Origin: DASVLX01 sp035552275
GTDB lineage: Bacteria; Actinomycetota; Actinomycetes; Mycobacteriales; Pseudonocardiaceae
Direction: 5' to 3'
DNA: 25,987 nt
NCBI GenBank assembly: GCA_035552275.1
Contig: DASZLR010000029.1
Location: 1 to 25,987, forward strand
Shown: one piece after another, positions 14,769-23,298 of the stretch
Position numbering within the stretch: position 1 is the first letter of the stretch
Layout of the letters: every line of letters begins with the position of its first letter
Notes under the pieces: model-generated
What the model saw: only the letters and a program-made list of their open reading frames with translations
The model's database searches: none
What the model was told of the DNA's origin: nothing
Made by a program: the position numbers and the translations under genes

Positions 14769-15757
14769 TGACCGACGCCGCCACGGGCATTTCCGCGCGC
14801 ACCGAACCAGCTCGGCCACCGTCCCGACCGCTGGCAGCCGTAGGCGCTTACGCGCATCTGGCCAAACTCGACGTATTCGACTACTACCTCAGCCTGCTGG
14901 TCGTCTGGGCCGCGCTGGCGCCCGCGATCCGCCTCGATCCGCGGTCGCTGGCCACGCTCGTGGTGTTCGGCGTCGGCGAGGTGTCGGTGATGGCCGGTCT
15001 GGTCGCGCTCGACGATCTCACCGGCTTCCGCGACGGCAGCGATATCGCCAACTACGGCCCGGACGCGCCGGCCCGCCGGTTGATCCGGAAACCACTGGTC
15101 GCGGGCACGCTGACCGAGGCCCAGGTGATCCGGTTCGGCTGGATCACCACGCTCGCCGGCGCCGGACTGTGGACGGCGGCGTTCCTGATCGCCCCGCATC
15201 GGCCGGTCTGGGTGATCGTGGTCGCCGCGCTCACGTTCGTCACCTCCCCGCAGTACTCCTACGGTGTCAAGCTGAGCTACCACGGCTTCCAGGAGGCGTA
15301 CATCGCCGCACTGGGCTGGGCGCTGCTGCTCATCCCCTACGGCCTGGTCCACGGCTCGGTCCATGGCAAGGCCGACAGCTTCATCATCGTGCAGGCGTTC
15401 GTCTTCGGCCTGGGCCCGCTGCTGTTCGGCGTGTACTCCAACACCAACGACATCGACGGTGACCGCGGTGTCGGCCGGCCGACGGTCGCCGCCCTGACCA
15501 CCCCGCGCGGCAACGCGGTGTTCGTCGCCGCCGTGTCCACAATGGAATTGCTCGCCATCGTCGGCGCGCCGGTCGCCGGCATCGCGCCGTGGTGGTTCCC
15601 GCTGGCGATGGCGCCGACGATCGTGCTCCGGGCCGTCCAGTACGACCTGGGATTCCGCCGGCACGACATCCTGCGCGCCCGCAAGCTCGGCTTCTGGGTG
15701 CACCGGGTCACCGTCGCGCTGCTGATCCTGGTGAACCTGATCATGGCGGGCGTGTGA
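14768..15757 (+). CDS. UbiA-family prenyltransferase (operon gene 2)
   Basis: An integral membrane protein of 329 residues with about eight to nine hydrophobic helices. Both Asp-rich Mg-diphosphate motifs of the UbiA superfamily are present: LDDLTGFRDGSD (81-92) and NTNDIDGDRGVGRP (225-238), plus the RKPLVAGTL segment (107-114) that parallels the conserved RPL-x-SG region. The family transfers prenyl groups from polyprenyl diphosphates to aromatic or other acceptors in the membrane; a few members cyclise prenyl chains instead. Here it is the presumed core-forming enzyme of a seven-gene operon. No prenyl diphosphate synthase is in the window, so the donor probably comes from primary metabolism. 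The start overlaps the previous stop (TGATG). Confidence 0.9.
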   Translation: MTDAATGISARTEPARPPSRPLAAVGAYAHLAKLDVFDYYLSLLVVWAALAPAIRLDPRSLATLVVFGVGEVSVMAGLVALDDLTGFRDGSDIANYGPDAPARRLIRKPLVAGTLTEAQVIRFGWITTLAGAGLWTAAFLIAPHRPVWVIVVAALTFVTSPQYSYGVKLSYHGFQEAYIAALGWALLLIPYGLVHGSVHGKADSFIIVQAFVFGLGPLLFGVYSNTNDIDGDRGVGRPTVAALTTPRGNAVFVAAVSTMELLAIVGAPVAGIAPWWFPLAMAPTIVLRAVQYDLGFRRHDILRARKLGFWVHRVTVALLILVNLIMAGV

Positions 15758-17097
15758 TGGCCGCAGATCTCGATATCGCCGTGGTCGGCGCGGGGGTGGC
15801 CGGCCTGGCCGCCGCGAACGCGCTGCGCCGGGCCGGCCGCGAGGTGCGGGTGTTCGAGGCGGCCGAGCACGTCGGCGGTCGGATGACCACCGTGCGGCAG
15901 CACGGCTATCGCATCGACTCCGGCGCGGAACAGTTGTCCGGCCAGGGTTATCAGGTCACCTGGCGGTGGCTGCGCGAACTGGGCGTGCCGGCGGCCGACG
16001 TCCCGAGGATCGGCCACGACATCGGCGTCTGGCGGGACGGCCGCGCCCACCCCGGCCTCGCGCACCCGCGCGCCCTGCTCACCGGCGCCGGGCTGTCCGG
16101 CCGAGCTCGCCTCGACCTGGCTAAGTTCTTGGCCTACACCGGTTCCCGGCGTCGGGAGTTCGACCCCGACCACCCGGAAAGCACCCCGCTGGGACTCGCC
16201 ACAGTGGACGATCTCGCCAGCCGCCAGCACCCGGACCTGGGCGACTACCAGTGGCGACCGGTGGTGTCCAGCTTCTTCGGCTGGCATCCGGACCGGTCGG
16301 CGGCGGCACCGTTCGTCTGCCTGCTCGCGGCGGTCGGCACCACCACGCACTGGCGGACCTATCGAGACGGGATGGACACCCTGGCCCGCCGGCTCGCCGA
16401 GCGGGTCGAGGTGAGCACCGGTGCGGCGGTCGAGGAGGTGATCGGCAACGGCGACGACGACGCGCGGCTGGTGGTCGCCGGATCGACGCTCACCGCCCGG
16501 TCGGTGCTGCTGTGCGTGCCCGCGCCGGTGGCGCTTCGGTTGTACCGCAACCCACCCGAGCACGAGCGACCCTATCTGGCGGCCAGCGGCTACACGCCCA
16601 TGCTGAAGGTGGCCTGCCTGACCGACCGGCCGCTCGCGCCGCGCTGCGCCCGTCCGCTGTACGCGCTGCTCACCCCGGGCGGCGGACCGTTGGCCGGGCT
16701 CATCATCGACCACGCCAAGCATCCGGCCCGGGTGCCCGCCGGCCGGGGCCTGATCACGTTGATCGCCGCGCCGGCCGCGATGGCCGACCTGCTGGACGCG
16801 CCGGACGCCGAGGTCGCGGACCGGCTCATCGCGCCCGCCGAGCGGTATGTGCCCGGCCTGCGGACCGCCACCACCGAAACGCTCGTGCACCGCTTCCGGC
16901 ACGGACTGCCCGAGGTGACCCCGGCCGCGCTGGCCCGGCGCGCCGAGTTCATGGCCCGCCCCACGAGTCCGGTCGACTACGCCAGCGACTGGGTGATGGC
17001 CCGGCCGAACAGCGAGGGCGCCCTGCGGGCCGCCGATCTGGCGGTGGCCCGGTTGCTCGCCCGGCAGGACGCGACGGTTGCGAAGGAGCTGATATGA
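15757..17097 (+). CDS. FAD-dependent amine-oxidase/protoporphyrinogen-oxidase-like enzyme (operon gene 3)
   Basis: A protein of 446 residues. The N-terminal dinucleotide motif VVGAGVAGLAAA (9-20), Glu34 at the end of the second strand and VGGRM (39-43) are diagnostic for the flavin amine oxidase/PPOX/phytoene-desaturase superfamily. The C-terminal SDWVMARPNSEGALRAAD stretch (from about residue 410) matches the FAD-closing motif. Such enzymes remove hydrogens from C-N or C-C bonds, so desaturation or oxidation of the prenylated intermediate is expected; the exact reaction is not readable. No membrane anchor is obvious. The start overlaps the UbiA stop by one base, and the stop overlaps the next gene by four. 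Confidence 0.88.
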   Translation: MAADLDIAVVGAGVAGLAAANALRRAGREVRVFEAAEHVGGRMTTVRQHGYRIDSGAEQLSGQGYQVTWRWLRELGVPAADVPRIGHDIGVWRDGRAHPGLAHPRALLTGAGLSGRARLDLAKFLAYTGSRRREFDPDHPESTPLGLATVDDLASRQHPDLGDYQWRPVVSSFFGWHPDRSAAAPFVCLLAAVGTTTHWRTYRDGMDTLARRLAERVEVSTGAAVEEVIGNGDDDARLVVAGSTLTARSVLLCVPAPVALRLYRNPPEHERPYLAASGYTPMLKVACLTDRPLAPRCARPLYALLTPGGGPLAGLIIDHAKHPARVPAGRGLITLIAAPAAMADLLDAPDAEVADRLIAPAERYVPGLRTATTETLVHRFRHGLPEVTPAALARRAEFMARPTSPVDYASDWVMARPNSEGALRAADLAVARLLARQDATVAKELI

Positions 17098-18707
17098 GGC
17101 CGCACGACATGGGCACGCTGTTCGAGGACCGCGCGGACCAGCACGCGGCCACGGTCACCCACCTGGACCGGCCGTTCGACATCGCGCCGGAGCGCGGTGT
17201 CGAGTACGACGTGACCGGGTTGGCCGAGCTGGTGTGCGACGCCTCCGGTTGGCTGGTGGCGGCCGGCGCACGGCCCGGCGACCGGGTGGCGATCGTCAAG
17301 GACAACCACTGGGACTACGACCTGCTTGCCTGCGCGGCGATCCGGGTCGGCGCCCTGCCGGCGCTGATCTCTGGACACTTGCCGCCGGCCGCACTGGAAC
17401 TGCTGCTCAAGCGACTCGATCCGACGGTCCTGGTCACGACATCGGCGATTCTGCGCGCCGCCGCCGAGTCCGGCACCGATCTGACCGGGCTGGTCCGCCG
17501 TACCATCAGCCTCACCCCGGGCGAGTCCGATGTGGACGGTGTGATCGGGCTGGCCGAGTTGCGCGGGGCGCCGGTCCCCGCGCCGCACCGCCGGCCCGAT
17601 GACGACCCGCTGGTGGTCACCCACACTTCGGGCACCACCGGCGTCCCGAAGCTGGTCGCGCACTCGACCACCACGATCATTCGCCGGCTGGCCGGCATGG
17701 AATCGATCCGCTGGCCCGTCCTGGGCACCCGGCGCTCCGACACCGTCGCCAGCGTCAGCTCGTTCGCGCACGGCCGGACATTCTGCTGGACCGCCAGCGT
17801 GTTCTGCCTGGCGCCGCGCGAGATCCTCATCGTCAGCGACATCGGTGCCGAATGCCCACCGGATGTGTTGCGCGTCCACCGACCGACGATCCTGGAGGCG
17901 CTGCCGGCCGCCTTCACCCGCTGGCAGCCAGCCGCAGGGGAACCGGCCAGCCCGTTCACCGACACCCGGATGTTCGTCAGCACCTACGACGCGGTGCATC
18001 CGCCGGTGGTGCGGTCGTTCCTGGCCGCGTCGCGGCGGCGGTTCCCGATCTGGATGCAGGGCTGGGGGCAGACCGAGACCGGCCCGCTGTCGTTCCGGTT
18101 CCTCACCCGCCGGTCGGTCGCCTCGGCCGCCGTGCGCCATCCGACCACCCGCGATCTGGGGCGTCCCATGCCGACCCGCACCCGGCTCGCGGTGGTCGAT
18201 CCGCGCACCCTCCGACCGATCGGGCGCGGTCGGCCCGGCCTGGTGATGGCCTCGACGGCCGCCCGCTGCCTGGACTACGTCGGCGAGTCGGACCGCTGGG
18301 CGGAGAAGGCGGTCGGCCGGTGGTGGAACACCGGCGATCTGGGGGTGCTCACCCGATCGGGTCGGGTTCGGCTGCTGGACCGGGAGATCGACCGGGTGCC
18401 GGGGACGAGTTGCCTGGAACTCGAGGACGTCATCGAAGATCGGCTGCCGGGGGTGGTGGAGTGCGTGGTGCTCGGCGTGCGCGGCCGGCCGCCGCTGCCG
18501 GTGCTGGTCACCGCCGACGGCCGGTTCGACGGCATCGGCGGGCCGGCCTGGCAGCACGCGGTCCGCGACCTGCCCGAACTGGCCGATCCGGTGACCCTGC
18601 GCTGGCAGGACGTGCCGCGCACCGGAACCGGCAAGGTCCGCCGGGTCGACCTGCTGCACGCCGTGGCCGGCGACGCCGAAACCCACGGCACCGGCCTGTG
18701 GGCTTGA
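17094..18707 (+). CDS. AMP-dependent acyl-CoA synthetase/ligase (operon gene 4)
   Basis: A protein of 537 residues of the ANL adenylating superfamily. The P-loop is TSGTTGVPK (178-186), the aromatic/ATP motif GWGQTETG lies near 323-330, NTGDLG near 412, and the C-terminal catalytic Lys514 lies in GTGKVRR. All core residues are intact, so it should form an acyl-AMP and then, most likely, an acyl-CoA. The substrate is unknown. The ATG overlaps the previous TGA (ATGA) and has AAGGAG 5 bases upstream. No acyl carrier protein is encoded nearby, favouring CoA as acceptor. It is one of two ligases in the operon. Confidence 0.88.
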   Translation: MRPHDMGTLFEDRADQHAATVTHLDRPFDIAPERGVEYDVTGLAELVCDASGWLVAAGARPGDRVAIVKDNHWDYDLLACAAIRVGALPALISGHLPPAALELLLKRLDPTVLVTTSAILRAAAESGTDLTGLVRRTISLTPGESDVDGVIGLAELRGAPVPAPHRRPDDDPLVVTHTSGTTGVPKLVAHSTTTIIRRLAGMESIRWPVLGTRRSDTVASVSSFAHGRTFCWTASVFCLAPREILIVSDIGAECPPDVLRVHRPTILEALPAAFTRWQPAAGEPASPFTDTRMFVSTYDAVHPPVVRSFLAASRRRFPIWMQGWGQTETGPLSFRFLTRRSVASAAVRHPTTRDLGRPMPTRTRLAVVDPRTLRPIGRGRPGLVMASTAARCLDYVGESDRWAEKAVGRWWNTGDLGVLTRSGRVRLLDREIDRVPGTSCLELEDVIEDRLPGVVECVVLGVRGRPPLPVLVTADGRFDGIGGPAWQHAVRDLPELADPVTLRWQDVPRTGTGKVRRVDLLHAVAGDAETHGTGLWA

Positions 18708-18724
18708 CCGTCACGGAGGAACCG

Positions 18725-19528
18725 ATGACCGCCGTCACCGGCGAACACGCCGACCAGTATGTGTTCGACAACGACAGTCCACACGCCGCCGAGCAGCATC
18801 GCTGCCTGGCCGCCATGCTCGACCCGATCACGACCAGCCGACTGGCCGAGACGGGCGTCGCCGACGGCTGGCACTGCCTCGACGTCGGCGCCGGCAGCGG
18901 CGGCGTGGCACGCTGGCTGGCCGATCGGGTCGCGCCGACCGGGTCGGTGCTGGCGACCGATATCAACCCGAACCACCTTCCCGCCGCGCCCGGCCTCACC
19001 GTCGCCGTCCACGATGTGGTGCGTGATCCGTTGCCGGACAAGGGTTTTGACCTGATCAACGCCCGGCTGGTGCTGCGGCATCTGCCGGAGCGGATCGCCG
19101 TGCTACGCCGGCTGGTGGGCGCCCTCCGGCCTGGCGGCTGGTTGCAGCTGGACGAGTTCGACACCGGCTACGAGCAGGGCCTGATGGCCGACGACCACGC
19201 CCGTACCCAGTACGCCGCGTTTCTCGGCGCCAAGTCGGCCGTGATGGCGTTGGCCGGCGTGGATGGCCACTGGGGGCGGAAGGCGCCCGCCGCGATGGCC
19301 GATGCCGGCCTGGTCGACATCGACGTGGACGTTCGGGTGCAGACCCTGCGGTCTGACTCCCCCGGCGCCGCACTGCTGCTGCACAACACTTTCCACCTCC
19401 GCGACAGGTTCGTCGCGGTGGGATTCGCCGACGACCGGCTGCGCGAGGTGCGGAAGATCATCACCGATCCGTCGTTCCTGGCCGCGTCGTGTCCGATCTA
19501 CTCGGTCCGTGGGCGCCGCCGGTCATGA
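18725..19528 (+). CDS. Class I SAM-dependent methyltransferase (operon gene 5)
   Basis: A protein of 267 residues with motif I LDVGAGSGG (52-60), an acidic residue in VLATDINP (75-82), and RPGGWLQLDEFD after the fourth strand. The opening segment YVFDNDSPHAAEQHRCLAAMLDP is of a type seen in actinomycete secondary-metabolite methyltransferases. It is unrelated in detail to operon gene 1, so two different methylations are likely. GGAGGA ends 4 bases before ATG 18725; this is the only real gap (17 bp) in the operon. Its stop overlaps the CoA-transferase start by four bases. Confidence 0.87.
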   Translation: MTAVTGEHADQYVFDNDSPHAAEQHRCLAAMLDPITTSRLAETGVADGWHCLDVGAGSGGVARWLADRVAPTGSVLATDINPNHLPAAPGLTVAVHDVVRDPLPDKGFDLINARLVLRHLPERIAVLRRLVGALRPGGWLQLDEFDTGYEQGLMADDHARTQYAAFLGAKSAVMALAGVDGHWGRKAPAAMADAGLVDIDVDVRVQTLRSDSPGAALLLHNTFHLRDRFVAVGFADDRLREVRKIITDPSFLAASCPIYSVRGRRRS

Positions 19529-21111
19529 CCGCGATCGCACCTGTTCAGTCCATCTTGGGCCGTTGCGAGCTGGCTCGTGGCGCCGGCGTGTCGGCCGCGG
19601 TCGCCGCTGGCCTGCTCGGCTCGTTGGGCTGTCGCGGCATCGAAGGCGGCGAATCCGGCGAGCTGCTGTTCGCCGGGCCGGACGGATCGCTGCACGGCGA
19701 GATCGGCTGGGCCGGCCCGGTGGACCTGCCGTTGGCCGACGAGCTGTCCGTGCAGGCCGCCTGCGGAATCATGCACGTGCACGGCCGGCGGTTCGGCCGA
19801 CCCACCGCGCTGGCCGTGGACTACGTGTCCGCGGTGGCCGGAGTGCTGGCCGCCCAGGGTCTGCTGGCCGGTTCACTCGCCCGGTCCCGTGGCTCTGATG
19901 TCCACAGTGTACGGACTTCGGCGGCGCAGGCCGCGCTGCTCGCCGTCGGCCAGTACCTGGCCGCGGCGACCGCGGCCGACGACTGGCCGGAACCTGATCT
20001 GCCCGGCGGACCGCCGTTCACCTCCGCCGACGGGACGCGCTTCGAAATCGAGACGCTGGATCCGTTGGCCTGGCAGCGGTTCTGGGCCGAGCTCGACACT
20101 GACCGATCGGCGGTCGCTCGGGGCTGGCGGCCGTTCCAACACCGGTTCGCCACCGCGACCTGCCCACTGCCGGCCGGACTGGCCGAGGCGATCGGCCGGT
20201 CCGACTTCTCCGCTGTGCTGACCGCCGGCCGCAACGCCGGTGTCAGCGTGCTCCGGGTTCGCGAGTCCGTGGACAGCACAGCGGGAACAGACCGGCCGCC
20301 GTGCCGGGTCACGCCGTTGTCGGGCGTGCGCGGGCCGATGCCACCGGTCGCGGGCACCGCGCCGCTGGCCGGCATCCGGGTCGTGGAGGCCGGCCGCCGG
20401 GTGCAGGGGCCGTTGGCCGGGCGGATGCTGGGCCTGCTCGGCGCGGACGTGCTGCGGATCGAGCCGCCGGGCGGTGACCCGTTGCGCGGGATGCCGCCGA
20501 TGGCCGGCGACTGCTCGGCCCGGTTTCTGGCGCTGAACCACGGCAAGCGGGCGATTGAGATCGACCTCAAATCGGCCGCCGGCCGGCGGAGCGTGCTCGA
20601 CCTGGCCGCCGGTAGCGACGTCTTCCTGCACAACTGGGCGCCGGGCGCGGCGGCTCGGCTGCGGCTGGACGCCAACGATGTGGCATCGGCCAACCCCGGC
20701 ATCGTCTATGCCTGGGCATCCGGTTGGGGCGACGAGTTCGGCGCCGATCCGCCGCTGGGCACCGACTACGTGGTGCAGGCGCACAGCGGGCTCGCCGCGT
20801 TGCTGGACGAGCAGGCCCCGACGCCATCGCTGATGACGCTGACCGATGTGCTCGGCGGGCTGATCGCCGCGTTCGGCGTGTTGGCCGGGCTGATCGGCCG
20901 GCAGCACACAGGTTCCGGGCAACGGGTGGACAGCTCGCTGTTGTCGGCCGCCACCGTATTGACCGGGCTCGGGCGGGCGCGTCCACATGGGCCACTGGCC
21001 GTGCCGGTGTGCACGGATCTTGCCGCGCTGGCAACCGATCCCCGGTTCGCCCGCGCGCTGGATCGGCACGGTTGTTGGGTGATTCCTGGTGCTCCGTGGG
21101 AGTTTCAATGA
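19525..21111 (+). CDS. Tandem, partly degenerate class III (CaiB/BaiF) CoA-transferase (operon gene 6)
   Basis: A protein of 528 residues; single-copy CaiB/BaiF enzymes are about 400. Residues 280-528 hold a recognisable family start (PLAGIRVVEAGRRVQGPLAGRM, GADVLRIEPPGGDPLRG) through the catalytic segment with Asp441 and then jump to a family-like C-terminus (PGAPWEF). Residues 12-250 resemble a second copy with a shortened front (SAAVAAGLLGSLGCRGIE), a catalytic-type segment with Asp99, and a fuller C-terminal part (TSADGTRFEIETLDPLAWQRFW). QAACGIM (77-83) aligns with QAHSGLA (418-424), and AAQGLLAGSLAR with AAFGVLAGLIGR. The two halves may complement each other. The expected role is CoA transfer between carboxylic acids of the pathway. 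The start is ATG 19525 (ATGA overlap). Confidence 0.82.
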   Translation: MTAIAPVQSILGRCELARGAGVSAAVAAGLLGSLGCRGIEGGESGELLFAGPDGSLHGEIGWAGPVDLPLADELSVQAACGIMHVHGRRFGRPTALAVDYVSAVAGVLAAQGLLAGSLARSRGSDVHSVRTSAAQAALLAVGQYLAAATAADDWPEPDLPGGPPFTSADGTRFEIETLDPLAWQRFWAELDTDRSAVARGWRPFQHRFATATCPLPAGLAEAIGRSDFSAVLTAGRNAGVSVLRVRESVDSTAGTDRPPCRVTPLSGVRGPMPPVAGTAPLAGIRVVEAGRRVQGPLAGRMLGLLGADVLRIEPPGGDPLRGMPPMAGDCSARFLALNHGKRAIEIDLKSAAGRRSVLDLAAGSDVFLHNWAPGAAARLRLDANDVASANPGIVYAWASGWGDEFGADPPLGTDYVVQAHSGLAALLDEQAPTPSLMTLTDVLGGLIAAFGVLAGLIGRQHTGSGQRVDSSLLSAATVLTGLGRARPHGPLAVPVCTDLAALATDPRFARALDRHGCWVIPGAPWEFQ

Positions 21112-22673
21112 CTGAGCTGCCCGATCTGGTGCCCGCCGAGCTCAGACAGTCCTGGGTGGACCGGGGCTGGTGCCCGAACAGTGATCTTTACACGCTGTTC
21201 CATGCCGGTGTGGCCGCTCACCCCGAACGGCCGGCGGTGATCGACGACGACGGCCCTTGCGACTACGCCGCACTGGACGATCTGGCCCTGCGCTGGGCCG
21301 GCGTGCTGCTGGACGCGGGCCTGGGCATCGGCGACATCATCGGCATCCAGCTGCCCAACGGCCGGCACGCGGTGGCCGCCGAATTGGGCGTGGCCGCGAT
21401 CGGCGCGGTGGCGCTGCCGTTCCCCGTCGACCGAGGCCAGCCGGACACGCTGAGTCTGCTGGGCCGGTCCGGGGCACGCGCACACGTCGCCGGCGGACCG
21501 CGGCCGGACCCACCGGCATCGCGAGCCGCGCTCGCACCGGCCAACCTCGGCGATCCCGTGCCGCGACATCGACTGCCGGCACATATCGATTATCGTTGCG
21601 CGGCAAGGATTCTGGTGTCGTCCGGCTCGGAGGCGGAGCCGAAGATGATCGCCTACTCGCATCAGGCGATGGCCGGCGGCCGGGGCAACTACCTGCGCGC
21701 CCTGCACACGTCGCCCGACCCGATGCGCAACCTGGTGCTGGTGCCGCTGTCGTCCTCGTTCGGCTCGCTGGGCGTCGTCACGCTGACCGCCGGCGGCACG
21801 CTGCTGGTCCGGTCGTCCTTCGCCGCCGACACCGCGCTGCGGACCATCACCGAGCATCGGCCGACGATCCTGTTCGCGGTGCCGACCATGCTGCGCCGGA
21901 TGGCCGAATGTCCGGCCGCGGCAGGCGAAAACCTCCGCTCACTGGCCCGGGTGGTGTCCAGTGGAGCGGCGCTGCCGGCCGCGACCGCCGACGCCTGCAT
22001 GGCCCGATTCGGCCGGCCGGTGACCAATGTGTACGGATCGGCGGACGGCGTCAACTGCCACACGGGGAACCTGGGGCGCACCGGCCCCGCCCCGGTCGGC
22101 TGTGTTGGCCGACCTGATCCGGCAGTGGCCGAGATCCGGATCGTGGACGCGGCGGGCGAGCCGGTGCCGGCCGGGCAGGACGGCGAGATCTGCGCGCTCG
22201 GCCCGATGACCCCGATGTGCTACCTGAACTCGCCGGAACTGAACGCCCGCTACCGGCTGTCCGGCGGCTGGGTACGCACCGGTGACCGGGGTGTGCTGGA
22301 CGCCGCTGGCCGGTTGCACGTGTTGTCCCGAATCAAGCAGGTAATCATCCGCGGCGGGGAGAACATCAGTCCGGCCGAGATCGAGCGGCAGCTCGGCGCA
22401 CATCCGGCCATCGCCGAAGTCGCCTGCGTTCCGGTGCTCGATCCCGATCTGGGCGAGCGGGTGTGCGCCTGCGTCGCGTTCCGGCCGCGCGCCGACCCAC
22501 TCGGCCTCGCCGCGCTCAACGGCTTTCTGCGCCACGATCGGGGAATGTCACAACGGAAACTGCCGGAATTTCTGCTGGTGCTGCCTGAACTGCCGCTCGG
22601 GCCGACCGGAAAGATATGTCGAAGGACGCTTACCCGACTGGCTGCCGGGCAGGCGTCCGTACGCTGTCACTGA
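21108..22673 (+). CDS. Aryl/acyl adenylate-forming ligase with unusual P-loop (operon gene 7)
   Basis: A protein of 521 residues of the ANL superfamily, resembling EntE/DhbE-like aryl-AMP ligases in its opening layout (LVPAELRQSWVDRGWCPNSDLYTLF). The phosphate loop reads SSGSEAEPK (171-179) instead of the consensus TSGTTGxPKG, keeping the Gly, the Ser and the Lys. Other core motifs are conventional: VYGSADG in the A5 position, RTGDRG, the hinge region RIKQVIIRGGENISPAEIE, and Lys502 in GPTGKICRR. It probably activates a small aromatic or cyclic acid (inference). The start ATG overlaps the CoA-transferase stop, with GGGAG 6 bases upstream. The stop abuts the stop of the convergent next gene with no base between. 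Confidence 0.87.
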   Translation: MTELPDLVPAELRQSWVDRGWCPNSDLYTLFHAGVAAHPERPAVIDDDGPCDYAALDDLALRWAGVLLDAGLGIGDIIGIQLPNGRHAVAAELGVAAIGAVALPFPVDRGQPDTLSLLGRSGARAHVAGGPRPDPPASRAALAPANLGDPVPRHRLPAHIDYRCAARILVSSGSEAEPKMIAYSHQAMAGGRGNYLRALHTSPDPMRNLVLVPLSSSFGSLGVVTLTAGGTLLVRSSFAADTALRTITEHRPTILFAVPTMLRRMAECPAAAGENLRSLARVVSSGAALPAATADACMARFGRPVTNVYGSADGVNCHTGNLGRTGPAPVGCVGRPDPAVAEIRIVDAAGEPVPAGQDGEICALGPMTPMCYLNSPELNARYRLSGGWVRTGDRGVLDAAGRLHVLSRIKQVIIRGGENISPAEIERQLGAHPAIAEVACVPVLDPDLGERVCACVAFRPRADPLGLAALNGFLRHDRGMSQRKLPEFLLVLPELPLGPTGKICRRTLTRLAAGQASVRCH

Positions 22674-22994
22674 TCAGCCGACCCGCACGCTGCCGAATCC
22701 GGCGGTGTGGATTCCGAAGCCCGGCTTGACAGTGAAGATCGACGGCCCGACACAGCCGGGGAAGCCATAGGCCGTCACCGGCTTGTCGGTCAGGTTGACG
22801 ATGATGTGGGCCAGCGGCGGCATCTGCAGGCAGCCGGACGGATTTTCGTACTGGTCGAGCGGCTGGAATTCGGTGGAGAAGATGATGATTTTGTCCGTGG
22901 CCACCGGTTTCGGTTCCGCCGCGCTTGCCGAGCCGCCCATCATAGCGGCGAGTGCGCAGGTCACACCTAGTACAGTCAGCAGTTTCCTGATCAT
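22674..22994 (-). CDS. Small secreted protein with two cysteines
   Basis: A precursor of 106 residues with a typical Sec signal peptide: basic MIRKLL, a hydrophobic core to about residue 20, and an ASA|AE signal-peptidase I site after residue 25. The mature part of about 81 residues has two Cys (GCLQMPP and PGCVGPS), probably a disulphide, and beta-rich composition (IIIFSTEF, HIIVNLTDKPVTAYGF). I recognise no family. ATG 22994 has AAGGA 9 bases upstream. It is convergent with the biosynthetic operon and probably an independent exported factor. Confidence 0.78.
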   Translation of the reverse strand: MIRKLLTVLGVTCALAAMMGGSASAAEPKPVATDKIIIFSTEFQPLDQYENPSGCLQMPPLAHIIVNLTDKPVTAYGFPGCVGPSIFTVKPGFGIHTAGFGSVRVG

Positions 22995-23298
22995 CGAGCC
23001 AGGTCCTTCCGTATCGTGCCAACCCCCGGCTCAGCAGTGTACGAGGATTACTCGAAATTTTCAGAACGACCGCCGACGGCGACCCAAACCGATTCGCCGA
23101 CGTTACCCATCGAAATCCTTCTGGGCTCGATTAAACTCGAACGGGTCCTGTGAAGAACTTTCGCGTGAACCAGGTTAGATACTTTCCGCTATTGTCCGAG
23201 ATGGCCAGCTGATCGACTGGCGGAAAACTATTCACCGCGTTACATTCGAGGACGGTGTCGGCACCTGTCGACATCGTTTCCGTGGTAAGGAGCGAGAC
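22995..23298. other. AT-richer divergent intergenic region
   Basis: About 300 bases between the secreted-protein gene and the EF-hand gene hold promoters for both directions and no open frame worth calling. Composition is clearly lower in GC than the genes, with runs such as CGAAATTTTCAG. For the EF-hand gene TACATT (23241-23246) fits a -10 element about 50 bases before the ATG, but its -35 is poor. Confidence 0.5.
23036..23064 (-). promoter_or_regulatory. Candidate promoter of the secreted-protein gene
   Basis: On the minus strand CTGAAA (23059-23064), a 17-base spacer and TACACT (23036-23041) form a plausible -35/-10 pair about 40 bases before the ATG at 22994. The spacer contains a small inverted repeat CGAG/CTCG (23042-23054). 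Confidence 0.4.

Noticed and set aside
19772..19781. A third copy of TGCACGTGCA
   Set aside because: It lies inside the CoA-transferase coding sequence (codons for Met-His-Val-His) far from any promoter, so it is most likely chance.
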